Both the position numbers and the translations under genes were made by a program. Of a stretch of DNA of 64,000 bases, positions 35,039 through 44,211 are shown piece after piece; the first letter of the stretch is position 1, and every line of letters begins with the position of its first letter. Below the pieces are notes generated by a model that saw only the letters and a list, made by a program, of their open reading frames with translations, did no database searches and had not been told where the DNA came from. Where the stretch lies: contig NZ_CP091975.1 in the NCBI RefSeq assembly GCF_029016285.1, positions 2,170,001 to 2,234,000 on the forward strand, given 5' to 3'. The DNA is from Vibrio sp. DW001. Its GTDB lineage: Bacteria > Pseudomonadota > Gammaproteobacteria > Enterobacterales > Vibrionaceae.

Positions 35039-36291
35039 GAAACAATCCAACCAAGAATCAAACCAACTACACCAAAATCAAAATCAGCAAACGTTGTAGC
35101 TTCTAGCCCTAATCCACCAAGCACTGGTAGCAATAGCATTGGTAGGAATGAGATACATAGCCCTTGAGCAAAAGAACCCAAGATAGCGCCACGTAAACCA
35201 CCGGTCGCATTACCATAAACACCTGAAGCACCACCAACGAAGAAGTGAGGAACGACACCTGCAACAATGATTGTCCAACCGAATAGACCTTGAATACCCA
35301 TTGCAACAAGTCCTGCAGAAAACGAGCACAAAAAGCCAATTAATACAGCATTTGGTGCAACAGGGAATACCATAGGACAATCTAGTGCTGGTTTAGCACC
35401 CGGTACTAGGTTATCTGAAATACCTTTGAACGCCGGAACGATCTCGGCAATCAGCATTTTCACACCTTGAAGAACAATATATACACCACCAGCAAAAATC
35501 AGCGATTGCATCACAGTGAACACAACCCAGTTTTGTCCGCCAGATACCGTCGTGACAAAATCACCACCAGCAAAAATAGACGCCAACATGAAAAATACTG
35601 ACATGGTTGTCGCTACAGCAACAGGCGTATCACGCAAGAACATAAGGCTCTTAGGCATTTGGATATCTTCTGTTGTTTTAGAAGTGTCACCAAATTTGCT
35701 GCCTACATACCCTGCCACAATGTATGAGAGAGTCGAGAAGTGCCCAATTGCAAGCTGGTCTGTACCCATCACTTTTTCAGTATATTTCTGACCAAGTGCA
35801 GGCATAATAACCATCAAAGAACCAACCAGAATAGAACCAACGGCGATTAAAGCCGCGCCTGTCATCCCAGAAGTTGATAAGATTACCGCTACCAACATTG
35901 ACATAAACATAGTGTGGTGGCCGGTTAAGAAAATGTATTTTAATGGAGTAACACGGGCCAATATAATATTAACAACGAAAGCAAAAAACATTATTAAAGC
36001 CATCTCGTAGCCAAACGCTTCTTGCGCCAAGGCCACAATCGCTTCGTTATTTGGAATAACGCCACTTACACCAAAAGCTTCTGTAAATACAACTGAAAAG
36101 TTATTTAGTGCACCTACCAATGCACCGGCACCAAAACCGAGGATTAAGAATCCCATTACGGTTTTAATTGTTCCTTTCAATACGGTTGATACGTCGGACT
36201 TTTGAGCAACAAGACCAACAAATGCAATTAAACCAACCATAATTGCCGGCTCTTTTAATAAGCCAAGCATAAATTCAAAAAAGTTTGCCAT
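35035..36291 (-). CDS. ulaA: PTS EIIC component, ascorbate (UlaA/SgaT) type
   Basis: This is the membrane channel of an ascorbate-family PTS. The 418-residue, strongly hydrophobic protein has the UlaA-like start (FFEFMLGLLKEPAIMVGLIAFVGLVAQ), FLILGFGAGALVGAL, ARVTPLKYIFLTGHH and a C-terminal FFVGGASGVYGNATGG. AGGAAA precedes the ATG. It is translationally coupled to EIIA by a 4-base overlap and follows EIIB after nine bases. The group transports L-ascorbate in enterobacteria, but relatives of unknown specificity are common, and no ascorbate catabolic gene is present here. Confidence 0.88.
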   Translation of the reverse strand: MANFFEFMLGLLKEPAIMVGLIAFVGLVAQKSDVSTVLKGTIKTVMGFLILGFGAGALVGALNNFSVVFTEAFGVSGVIPNNEAIVALAQEAFGYEMALIMFFAFVVNIILARVTPLKYIFLTGHHTMFMSMLVAVILSTSGMTGAALIAVGSILVGSLMVIMPALGQKYTEKVMGTDQLAIGHFSTLSYIVAGYVGSKFGDTSKTTEDIQMPKSLMFLRDTPVAVATTMSVFFMLASIFAGGDFVTTVSGGQNWVVFTVMQSLIFAGGVYIVLQGVKMLIAEIVPAFKGISDNLVPGAKPALDCPMVFPVAPNAVLIGFLCSFSAGLVAMGIQGLFGWTIIVAGVVPHFFVGGASGVYGNATGGLRGAILGSFAQGLCISFLPMLLLPVLGGLGLEATTFADFDFGVVGLILGWIVS

Positions 36292-36300
36292 GATATTTTC

Positions 36301-36570
36301 CTACAAAAATGTTTTTAATTGTTGTTCGATAGATTCTTTATCAAATATATTTTTTAAACTAATTATATTTTTCTTTCCTGCTTCTTCTAATTGGTTTGCA
36401 ATATCAGATGCTGCAACCCAAATATCTGCTTTACTAGAGGCCGCTGAAGACAAGTCTTCATGATCTACTTCAGCTTCAACACCAAGTTTTTTTACCACCT
36501 CTTTTACAGCCATCTCCATCATCAGAGATGTTCCTAAACCGTTTCCACATACAACCAAGATTTTTTTCAT
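36301..36570 (-). CDS. ulaB: PTS EIIB component (UlaB/SgaB type)
   Basis: The 89-residue cytosolic protein carries the phosphocysteine loop VVCGNGLGTSLMM near the N-terminus, as in SgaB/UlaB. The start at 36570 (MKKILVVCGNG) has GAGAG upstream and matches the family length; upstream in-frame ATGs would add unrelated residues. It is the first gene of the PTS operon, with a perfect CRP box about 120 bases upstream of the ATG. Confidence 0.88.
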   Translation of the reverse strand: MKKILVVCGNGLGTSLMMEMAVKEVVKKLGVEAEVDHEDLSSAASSKADIWVAASDIANQLEEAGKKNIISLKNIFDKESIEQQLKTFL

Positions 36571-36690
36571 ATTATTTTTGTCTCTCATTGGATTAAATAG
36601 AATATATATATTTTTTGTAAGGCCTTGAACGAAGCATACAAGAATGGCCACAAATCAAACAGGATCCTCATCACAAAGTCACAATGACCT

Positions 36691-36706
36691 TGTGAAATGG
36701 ATCACA
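36691..36706. promoter_or_regulatory. CRP binding site upstream of the PTS operon
   Basis: TGTGA-AATGGA-TCACA is a perfect match to both half-sites with correct 6-base spacing. It lies in the 304-base gap between ulaB and the 165-residue protein gene, where the PTS promoter must be. Nothing else in that gap is recognisable. Confidence 0.8.
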
Positions 36707-36874
36707 TAAATGAAGTGTGCACAACCAAAATAGCGGAGTTTATCGATTACATCAAAAAGCTCCTAGTTAAAAAATAGAAGGGAAATATAAGAAAAAATCA
36801 GGAAGAAGAGTTAATAAAGACAACGTTAGTATAACATTTTACCTATTTACACGTAGATATACCCATATGTTTAA

Positions 36875-37372
36875 TTATTTACCATAATCAGACAGTATTT
36901 TCTTAAATAAGCGGTTTACGTCTTTGGCTTTCTTATTTCGCTTGGTTAACTGTTTTAATGAAGTGGGCTTGTCTAAATCAACATTTTCTAGGTCGGCCTC
37001 ACCTGCTTTATCTATCATACTTTGCACGGCAGGTAGCAACATGCGAATTTCTTCACTATTTTCATTCGCAAGAACAACAATATTTTCAGATTCAACTTTA
37101 GTGATGACAAGCAACCCATGCTTAACTGATTCGACCTTAATTCCAACCATTATTGATTCCGGTGGTACTGATCTATCGGGTACATTACCTCGTCTTAATT
37201 TAGTTGCGCTGATTGCTCGAATGTTACCTGTATTTTCAAACGTCACAATGACAGTGTGGCAATTATAATATTCCACTACTGTCACATATCCATGTTTATT
37301 TGTTTTAAATCTGGCTCCATTTTGCATATCTAGCGGAGCGTCCATCTTCTTCACTATTTTTCTCTCTTGCAT
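36875..37372 (-). CDS. Hypothetical protein with phage-endonuclease-like N-terminal module (165 residues)
   Basis: I do not recognise a full-length family. Residues ~15-65 (FKTNKHGYVTVVEYYNCHTVIVTF, TGNIRAISATKLRRGNVPD) resemble the small beta module found near the N-terminus of some phage homing endonucleases and related proteins. The remainder is basic and ends in a Lys-rich helix (TKRNKKAKDVNRLFKKILSDYG). There is no nuclease motif, signal or membrane segment. It is on the same strand as and upstream of the PTS genes, but the CRP-site-containing gap suggests a separate transcript. Function unknown. Confidence 0.5.
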   Translation of the reverse strand: MQERKIVKKMDAPLDMQNGARFKTNKHGYVTVVEYYNCHTVIVTFENTGNIRAISATKLRRGNVPDRSVPPESIMVGIKVESVKHGLLVITKVESENIVVLANENSEEIRMLLPAVQSMIDKAGEADLENVDLDKPTSLKQLTKRNKKAKDVNRLFKKILSDYGK

Positions 37373-37509
37373 CTTTATGCTTATCTACATGAATAATGTT
37401 TGAACCAATTAATTTACACCCTTTCGCAATTTTGGTAAAACGATTATTCAATAAGTATAGGCTTATACACTTCGAATGATAGTGAAACTAGGGACAAATC
37501 GTCCAATTT

Positions 37510-38847
37510 TCAAACAAACACTTCCTCCAAAAGTGCCTTTAACGCGGGGTATGAAAAATTCTGCTCACCAATGTCATAGTTATTTTTCATCCGCTGGCTA
37601 CGCATTTCACTATCAAATAGATAGGCAACAGTTTCCGTCGTGGCGAGGGCAAGCTTGTTAGATTCTATATAAGCTAAACCTTGTGAGTCGATCTCGTGGG
37701 TATTGCCTAAATCAATAATGTCGAACTGATAATTAGCAATATCGAGATCGTATACTGGATAGCGATAAACCACCATCGGCACCTTAGCCACCAGACCTTC
37801 AAGAAACTGATTACCCCACCCCTCAAGCAAGCTTGGATAAGTAATAATATCGGCATGGCAATATACATCCCACAACGAATACACTTTTTGCCCTTCTCTT
37901 TCATCGCGTGAATGACCGACCCAATCGCTAATAAAAAGAAGTTCTACGCCTTTACTCTGCGCTTTATCTTTCAAAAGACGGCGATAACGCTCTTCTTCAC
38001 ACATACCCGCAAAGACTAAGATTAGCCGGCTCTGCTGGCAAAAAGTCTCTCCGTTATAAAGCGTTTTACCTTCCAAATGTGCCCGTTGATGTGATATTTG
38101 ACTTATCACGTCAATCGCGAGTTCAATCCCCTTTCGAGCAACCACACGCGTCGCTTGCAAGAACATCACGTCATTCGGGCGTATACCAAATCGGCTTCTC
38201 AGGTCTTGATTGTATTCGTCAATTTTCCAATCACTGTTATGGAAATCAAACACATTAGGCACAACCGTGGCGTCAATGTCTCTTCTTTGTTTAATCTCGT
38301 CTTGAGCGATCCTATTGATTACGCAATGCTCAACTAGTGGGTGCTTCGGAGGAAAGTGTGACGCCAGTAATTTACCGATCCCATCGGACGTCGGATTGGA
38401 GTATTTTACCCTTTCCCAATGAAAATCATGGTGATGACAAATAACCCTCGTCTGCGTCTGCTCAATCGCCTTCATCAAACCTATCGCCGCAGGGAGATGA
38501 TAACCCAGCGACCAGATATTATTTGGAACGACAACATCGATATTTCGTGTTCGAATGACCTCAATGATATTTTCTGCAATAACCGTCGCCCGAGTTTCAA
38601 TGGCTTCAAGCAAATCATTTTCTGACTTAAAATCGGTTCTTTCTACATAAGCGTTATGAATAATTTTGTCGTTAAATGGTTCAAGATAATGGAGTTCAGG
38701 AATCAAGTTCGCTTCACAACTGCCCGAACTGCCGGCCAAATAAGAGACATTATGCCCCATTACCTCAAGCGCCCATTTCCATTTATCCATTTCTAAAGAA
38801 ACCCCATCGGTTTCTCCCACTCGAAAGTGTGCTAACAGTATGTTCAT
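37510..38847 (-). CDS. GT4-family glycosyltransferase (GT-B fold)
   Basis: A retaining glycosyltransferase using a nucleotide sugar donor. The 445-residue protein begins MNILLAHFRVGETDGVSLEM, the glycine-bearing N-terminal loop of GT4 enzymes, and has a donor domain with LQATRVVARKGIELAID, LVFAGMCEEERY and PSLLEGWGNQFLEGLVAKVPMVVY, where the E-G-(W/F)-G-N-x-x-x-E segment is the nucleotide-sugar binding motif. It is divergent from the GH13_18 phosphorylase across a 344-base promoter region with LacI- and CRP-like sites, suggesting it makes or remodels the glycoside the island handles (inference). A broken copy lies at 33764-34418. The acceptor is unknown. Confidence 0.82.
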   Translation of the reverse strand: MNILLAHFRVGETDGVSLEMDKWKWALEVMGHNVSYLAGSSGSCEANLIPELHYLEPFNDKIIHNAYVERTDFKSENDLLEAIETRATVIAENIIEVIRTRNIDVVVPNNIWSLGYHLPAAIGLMKAIEQTQTRVICHHHDFHWERVKYSNPTSDGIGKLLASHFPPKHPLVEHCVINRIAQDEIKQRRDIDATVVPNVFDFHNSDWKIDEYNQDLRSRFGIRPNDVMFLQATRVVARKGIELAIDVISQISHQRAHLEGKTLYNGETFCQQSRLILVFAGMCEEERYRRLLKDKAQSKGVELLFISDWVGHSRDEREGQKVYSLWDVYCHADIITYPSLLEGWGNQFLEGLVAKVPMVVYRYPVYDLDIANYQFDIIDLGNTHEIDSQGLAYIESNKLALATTETVAYLFDSEMRSQRMKNNYDIGEQNFSYPALKALLEEVFV

Positions 38848-38954
38848 CGAATATCCAATCTATGCGTCGGTAAGTAGGTGGTGAACCAATAGTGATTTTA
38901 GTAAGGCAAGGTTAGAGTCTGCATACTCATCTGCCAATCGTTAACCTCAAGATT

Positions 38955-38970
38955 AGTGATACACTTCACA
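38955..38970. promoter_or_regulatory. CRP-like site in the GT4/phosphorylase divergent promoter
   Basis: AGTGA-TACACT-TCACA differs from the CRP consensus only in the first base. It lies five bases from the first LacI-type operator. Confidence 0.5.
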
Positions 38971-38974
38971 ATCA

Positions 38975-38990
38975 CCAAAACCGGTTCCGG
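38975..38990. promoter_or_regulatory. LacI-type operator, distal site
   Basis: CCAAAACCGGTTCCGG shares AAAACCGGTT with the perfect operator at 39116 but has a diverged right arm. It lies 141 bases from that site, which would allow DNA looping. Confidence 0.5.
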
Positions 38991-39115
38991 TGAATTCTCG
39001 AAATGTGATTTGGCGCAATAAACCATCAAACGAACTTGTACTAGACTATTAATAGGCAAGCATGACTAGCTTTATAAAACCAATGAGATTCGTTCTCATT
39101 ATTTTTTCTAAAAAT

Positions 39116-39131
39116 ACAAAACCGGTTTTGT
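39116..39131. promoter_or_regulatory. LacI-type operator, main site
   Basis: ACAAAACCGGTTTTGT is a perfect 16-bp palindrome with a central CG step, as in LacI/GalR-family operators. It lies 61 bases before the phosphorylase start. The LacI regulator at the end of the island is the obvious candidate ligand. Confidence 0.7.
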
Positions 39132-39191
39132 AAGGGCAAATGTCTTATACGTCCATGACTTAAAACCCAAAAATATTGTGGTATATCAAAA

Positions 39192-40895
39192 ATGACAGTA
39201 GAAAACATCGCACTAAAAAATACGACCAAAGATTTGCAACAGATTCTTGCGGGTGTCTATTCTCCAGAACAACTTTCGCATCTTATTCCACAGCTAATCA
39301 GCATCGCATCTGGAGTCAAAAATTCAGAAGATAAGAAACGTTGGGTAGACCAGAACGACATCATGCTCATTACCTACGGTGACTCAATGGTTAAAGCGGG
39401 AGAAGCCCCACTTAAAACGCTACACCGTTTTCTCAATAACCATGCTAAAGACCTACTTTCTTCCGTGCACCTTTTACCTTGTTTTCCCTACACCTCGGAT
39501 GACGGATTTTCCGTCATTGACTATTGGAAAATTAATCCAGACCTTGGCGATTGGACCGACGTTAAAGCACTATCCAACGACTATGAGTTGATGTTTGATG
39601 GCGTTATTAATCATATTTCGCAATCAAGCGATTGGTTTCAGGGCTACCTAAAAGGCGAAGAGCAGTATCGTGAGTTTTTTGTCGAAGCAAACCCTGACAG
39701 AGATTATAGTTCGGTTACTCGACCAAGAGCATTACCTTTGTTAACGGCTTTCGAGACAACTCATGGCACAAAACATGTCTGGACGACCTTCAGTGAAGAT
39801 CAAATAGACCTCAATTTCCGATGCCCACAGGTTTTCCAAAAAATCGTTGAGTTAATGCTATTTTATGTCGAGCAAGGTGCGTCCTTTATTCGCCTAGACG
39901 CCATTGGTTTTATGTGGAAAGAACTTGATACACCTTGTCTACATCAACCACAGGTTCATGCTCTCATTCAGGCAATGCGTGCCATACTTGGCGCTGTCGC
40001 TCCACATTTAAAGCTCATTACCGAAACAAACGTACCGCATAAGGACAATATCAGTTATTTTGGCAATGGTCAGAATGAGGCGCACCTAGTCTATCAATTT
40101 CCTCTACCACCGCTCACGCTGCATACTATCCAAACCGGTAAAAGTGACCAAATTGTTGATTGGATGGCAAGCTTAGAGCCATGCTCTGACACCACCACAT
40201 TCTTTAACTTCCTTGCATCACATGATGGTATTGGCGTTCGTCCAGTAGAAGGCATTCTCAATAAAGAGCAAGTCCAAAGATTGCTTAGAGGCGTTGAAAG
40301 CAACGGTGGACGCGTCTCTTACAAAGATAACGGCGATGGGACACAGAGCCCTTATGAGTTAAACATCAATTACTTCGATGCCGTTCGTGATAGTAATGCA
40401 GACGATCAAACCAACCTGAATCGCTTTATGGCCGCACAATCGATACTGCTTTCCATGGCGGGGGTTCCAGGTATCTATATTCACAGCCTATTGGGGTCGC
40501 AAAATGACATCGACGGTCTAGAATCTCTAGGATATAACCGAGCAATTAATCGCGAGAAACTGGACGCGGATACGGTCGTAAGTGAAATAAATGATCCTAA
40601 GACTAGGCGTCATCAAGTATTGAAGCGCTTTGAAAGCTTATTAGCTTTGCGCAAGAATGAACCCTCATTTATGCCGAATGCATCGCAGCGAGTAGTCAAA
40701 ACTGACTCCCGTTTAATGACATTCGTACGTAATGAACAAATCGCGGTTGTTATCAACATTAGTGATGAAACCGTTGAACTAGAAACCTCTATTTTACTCA
40801 CTCATTTAAATAGGGATTTGATTTCCGACCAACGAGTAGAAACAACCATAACGCTTGCCCCCTACCAAGTGATGTGGCTAAGCAACAACAAATAG
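39192..40895 (+). CDS. GH13 subfamily 18 glycoside phosphorylase (sucrose / glucosylglycerate phosphorylase-like, YcjM type)
   Basis: GH13_18 enzymes split alpha-glucosides with phosphate to give glucose 1-phosphate. The 567-residue protein has the nucleophile Asp236 in RLDAIGF, the acid/base Glu278 in ITETNVPH and the transition-state Asp345 in ASHDGIG. Its length and the sequence WKELDTPCLHQPQ around the active site resemble YcjM-type glucosylglycerate phosphorylases more than classical sucrose phosphorylase (~490 residues). It heads an operon with a full ABC sugar importer, as does E. coli ycjM. The exact glycoside (glucosylglycerate, glucosylglycerol or sucrose) cannot be fixed from sequence by eye. 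Confidence 0.88.
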   Translation: MTVENIALKNTTKDLQQILAGVYSPEQLSHLIPQLISIASGVKNSEDKKRWVDQNDIMLITYGDSMVKAGEAPLKTLHRFLNNHAKDLLSSVHLLPCFPYTSDDGFSVIDYWKINPDLGDWTDVKALSNDYELMFDGVINHISQSSDWFQGYLKGEEQYREFFVEANPDRDYSSVTRPRALPLLTAFETTHGTKHVWTTFSEDQIDLNFRCPQVFQKIVELMLFYVEQGASFIRLDAIGFMWKELDTPCLHQPQVHALIQAMRAILGAVAPHLKLITETNVPHKDNISYFGNGQNEAHLVYQFPLPPLTLHTIQTGKSDQIVDWMASLEPCSDTTTFFNFLASHDGIGVRPVEGILNKEQVQRLLRGVESNGGRVSYKDNGDGTQSPYELNINYFDAVRDSNADDQTNLNRFMAAQSILLSMAGVPGIYIHSLLGSQNDIDGLESLGYNRAINREKLDADTVVSEINDPKTRRHQVLKRFESLLALRKNEPSFMPNASQRVVKTDSRLMTFVRNEQIAVVINISDETVELETSILLTHLNRDLISDQRVETTITLAPYQVMWLSNNK

Positions 40896-40953
40896 AATGT
40901 CGACGTTATAAATACGACTTTAATAACTTAAGAACATCAAAAAGGACAGACCG

Positions 40954-42303
40954 ATGAAACTCAAAACTCTAACCCTCGGACTCGCAGCAGCTGGATTGGC
41001 TCTTCCGAGTTTAGCGAATGCAACTACTGTTGAGTATTGGACAACGCAAACTCAATCAGACCGGATTCAGACCATCGAAATTATGGCGGATGTATTTGAA
41101 GCATTAAACCCAGGTATCGATGTAAAAATTGTTGCGGTTGATGAAAACGACATGCCAAAGCAGATTGCCGCTGCGGCCGCGTCTAACACGCTACCTGACA
41201 TGATTGAAGTCGGATCTAACTTGTCTTTAGCTTTTGCCGAAGAAGGCATTGTTGACACCACTGCAAATACAGATGTTATCAACAGCATTGGTAAATCACG
41301 CTTCTATGATGGCGCACTTACTCTTGTCGAAAATCCTGACATCAATGAGTATGTCGCCGTTCCTTACCGAGGCTGGGTTCAAGGTATTTGGTACCGTGCC
41401 GACTGGTTTAAAGACGCTGGCCTTGCACCACCAACCACGTGGGAAGCGATTGAAAAAGCAGCCAAGCATTTCTACAAGCCAACAGAAAATCAATACGGTA
41501 TTCTTATTGGTACCAAAGCAGATAGCTATGCCGAACAGTGTTACACCCAGTTTGCCCTTTCAAATGACGCTGGGCAGTTTAATAAAGATGGCGAACTCGT
41601 CTTTAACTCCAAAGCCCAAGCTGAGGTGCTCGATTTCTACAAAACACTTTCTCAGTATAATCCTCCAGGGCCACAGACATGGCGTGCACGTGACTACTAT
41701 TTACAAGGAAAGTTAGCGATGTTTTTCTATTCGTCCTACATCCTTGACGATATTGCCCTTGCAGAAGCAGCTGCTGGCTCACTAAGCTCTGAGAACTTTA
41801 GTGACCTTAAAGGCGCGGCTTTTGACCCTAAACTCGCAAAAAACACGCGTTTAGCTACAACCATTACCAAGTCATCGCCTTCGTCATTCGGTACTTTAGT
41901 TGGATTCACCGTGATGAAAAATGACAACAAAGCAGAGGTAGACGCGACAAAATTGTTCATTGAATACATGAACGAGAAAGATCAGGTTGTCGCCTATTCA
42001 CACATGGCGGTTGGTGGTCATCTACCCATGCTTCGTGATATTGCGGAAACAGACGAGTTCTTGAACGATCCAAAAGGTATTTTTGCTCAATACGGAAAAG
42101 AGTCGATTAAAGAGATAGTCGCGGGTTTTGACAACATCAAAAACTTCTCTGTTGTTGACGGTAAAACGTTCCCTAAGTCTGGTGAAATCTTTGCAAAACA
42201 GATCATCCCTCGTATGATTTATAGCGCAACAATCGAAAATAAAGACACACAAGCGTCTTTAGATTGGGCTGAAAAGCAGATGCAAGAAGTGGTTGCGAAG
42301 TAA
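40954..42303 (+). CDS. ABC sugar importer, periplasmic solute-binding protein
   Basis: This 449-residue protein has a clear signal peptide (MKLKTLTLGLAAAGLALPSLANA) and the family-1 extracellular solute-binding layout: VEYWTTQTQSD at the mature N-terminus, DENDMPKQIAAAAASNTLPD and PYRGWVQGIWYRADWFKDAGL. AAGGA precedes the ATG. It follows the phosphorylase by 58 bases and precedes two permeases and an ATPase, so it should deliver the phosphorylase substrate (inference). A stable hairpin after its stop probably raises its level relative to the permeases. Confidence 0.92.
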   Translation: MKLKTLTLGLAAAGLALPSLANATTVEYWTTQTQSDRIQTIEIMADVFEALNPGIDVKIVAVDENDMPKQIAAAAASNTLPDMIEVGSNLSLAFAEEGIVDTTANTDVINSIGKSRFYDGALTLVENPDINEYVAVPYRGWVQGIWYRADWFKDAGLAPPTTWEAIEKAAKHFYKPTENQYGILIGTKADSYAEQCYTQFALSNDAGQFNKDGELVFNSKAQAEVLDFYKTLSQYNPPGPQTWRARDYYLQGKLAMFFYSSYILDDIALAEAAAGSLSSENFSDLKGAAFDPKLAKNTRLATTITKSSPSSFGTLVGFTVMKNDNKAEVDATKLFIEYMNEKDQVVAYSHMAVGGHLPMLRDIAETDEFLNDPKGIFAQYGKESIKEIVAGFDNIKNFSVVDGKTFPKSGEIFAKQIIPRMIYSATIENKDTQASLDWAEKQMQEVVAK

Positions 42304-42319
42304 TCACCGTCAAATAGAG

Positions 42320-42343
42320 TGTGGGGTACATTGTCGCCCCACA
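42320..42343 (+). other. Intercistronic hairpin after the solute-binding protein gene
   Basis: TGTGGGG and CCCCACA pair around a 10-base loop and are followed by TTTATT. Such hairpins between binding-protein and permease genes stabilise the upstream mRNA and partly terminate transcription. Confidence 0.65.
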
Positions 42344-42376
42344 TTTATTGCAAGAAAAACGTCTCAAGGGAAACTC

Positions 42377-43240
42377 ATGACTCCATTAGAAAGAGCTGAA
42401 GCAAGGTTTGGTTGGAAGCTAGTTGCGCCAACTATTGTTATTCTTAGCTTACTCATTCTTTACCCTCTAGTGTATAACATCTACCTGAGCTTTTTTGATG
42501 TTCAGCTAAATGGTGACAAAGCATTTGTCGGGTTAGAAAACTACACAAAACTTCTCTCAAATCCGGATTATTATTCGGCTATCGGTACCACCGGTTTGTA
42601 TCTATTTGGTACCGTCGTTGGTACTACACTTCTCGGTTTAGCGATGGCCTTATTGCTACGTGAACCATTTAAAGGCCGGGGACTTGTGAATGCTGCAATT
42701 ATGCTTCCTTACGTCGCACCAGTCATCTCTGTCGTCTTTGGTTGGCAGTTTTTGTTCGACCCTATTTCCGGGGTTATTAACTACTTAATGGTTGATGTGT
42801 TTAGTCTTTGGAGTGAGCGTACTAACCTTATTGGTGACCCTGATTCAGCCTTGTGGGTTGTGGTGATCTTTGACATCTGGAAACACGCTCCCATCGCGTG
42901 CATGTTAATTTTGTCCAAACTAATTTCAATTTCACGTGATCAATATGAAGCCGCTTCTATTGATGGATACGGGCCTATTGGCCGCTTCTTCCACGTCACG
43001 TTACCAGAGCTGCATTTTGTTCTTGCTACCGTGGTATTACTGCGCCTCATTTGGAACCTTAATCGTTTCGAGGATGTATACCTGTTAGCACCCAATGTGC
43101 AGACATTACCAATATTTACGTACTACCAAGCATTCACAGGCGTTATTGACCAAGGATTAGCGGCGGCAACCTCCGTCATTCAACTTGGTGTCCTGTGCGT
43201 ATTCATCTGGTTCTATATCAAAAAAATCATGAAGTGGTAA
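42377..43240 (+). CDS. ABC sugar importer permease (MalF-type)
   Basis: This 287-residue permease has six hydrophobic segments, beginning LVAPTIVILSLLILYPLVYNIYLSFFDVQ, and the cytoplasmic EAA loop EAASIDGYGPIGRFFHVTLPEL that docks on the ATPase. The start at 42377 (MTPLERAEARFG) is chosen for its upstream AAGGGAAA; a frame extension into the preceding gene is unsupported. It is followed six bases later by the second permease. Confidence 0.92.
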   Translation: MTPLERAEARFGWKLVAPTIVILSLLILYPLVYNIYLSFFDVQLNGDKAFVGLENYTKLLSNPDYYSAIGTTGLYLFGTVVGTTLLGLAMALLLREPFKGRGLVNAAIMLPYVAPVISVVFGWQFLFDPISGVINYLMVDVFSLWSERTNLIGDPDSALWVVVIFDIWKHAPIACMLILSKLISISRDQYEAASIDGYGPIGRFFHVTLPELHFVLATVVLLRLIWNLNRFEDVYLLAPNVQTLPIFTYYQAFTGVIDQGLAAATSVIQLGVLCVFIWFYIKKIMKW

Positions 43241-43246
43241 ATAATC

Positions 43247-44209
43247 ATGCTAGGAAAACGGTCATTAAAAGGACGTCTTGGATTCGTCTTAGCAGTGGGA
43301 CTATTAGTAAGCTTTAGTTTACTTCCCTTTGCCCAAATCCTTTCTACTTCTCTCAAGCACCAGTTTGATTGGGGTAATCCATCGCTTATCCCTCAAGTTA
43401 TCAACCTTGAGGCCTATAAAGAGTTGCTCGGGTTAACCGAAACGAAAGAGGTCAAAATACCTGCTGCGATTCAAAAAATACTCGATAATCCAAAGCTTCC
43501 TCAAGCAAAAAAAGAGGCGATTGCAGCCAAATACACCGCTAACGACAATCTGTTTCCATTTGGAAAGTACATGTTGAATAGCGTGATGTTCTCAGTAGGT
43601 GCGGCAACGATTTCTCTTATCTTTGCTGTCATGGGGGCATATTCCATCAGCCGGCTCCGATTCAAAGGCAAGGTGGTCATACAACGCTCTGTCCTATTCG
43701 TGTATATGGTCGGTGGCGTGTTATTGATGGTGCCACTGTATCAAATGGCCATGAATATAGGGTTAGCGTCGTCTATGTGGGGAAGTGTATTTAGTCTTTT
43801 CCTCATCTATATTGTTCAGACACTACCCGTCGGCATGTATATGCTTGGTAACTATTTCCGTGGTATTCCGGTTGCGCTCGAAGAAGCCGCAATGATGGAT
43901 GGTTGTTCCAGAACGGAAGCCATTATCAAAGTAGTATTACCGCTCTCTTTACCTATGTTAGCAACGGTCTTTATTTACTGTTTCATCATCGGTTGGAACG
44001 AGTACTTATTTGCATCAGTATTCCTAAAGCAATACCCAGAGTTCCATACTCTACCACTTGCTCTGCAAGAACTATTTGTATCGAAAAATGCAATTTGGGA
44101 TCGGATCATGGCAGCATCAATGCTGACTCTTGCACCAATTGTAGTTTGTTTCTTATTTGCATCTCGCTTTATGAAAGGCGGAAATACTGAAGGCGGCGTT
44201 AAGGGTTAA
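43247..44209 (+). CDS. ABC sugar importer permease (MalG-type)
   Basis: The 320-residue second permease has the EAA loop EEAAMMDGCSRTEAIIKVVLPLSLP and six membrane segments. Between helix 1 and helix 2 it carries a charged periplasmic insertion of about 55 residues (KEVKIPAAIQKILDNPKLPQ and following), longer than in typical MalG-type permeases and rich in Lys and Ala. It is translationally adjacent to the ATPase gene (2-base gap). Confidence 0.92.
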   Translation: MLGKRSLKGRLGFVLAVGLLVSFSLLPFAQILSTSLKHQFDWGNPSLIPQVINLEAYKELLGLTETKEVKIPAAIQKILDNPKLPQAKKEAIAAKYTANDNLFPFGKYMLNSVMFSVGAATISLIFAVMGAYSISRLRFKGKVVIQRSVLFVYMVGGVLLMVPLYQMAMNIGLASSMWGSVFSLFLIYIVQTLPVGMYMLGNYFRGIPVALEEAAMMDGCSRTEAIIKVVLPLSLPMLATVFIYCFIIGWNEYLFASVFLKQYPEFHTLPLALQELFVSKNAIWDRIMAASMLTLAPIVVCFLFASRFMKGGNTEGGVKG

Positions 44210-44211
44210 TC

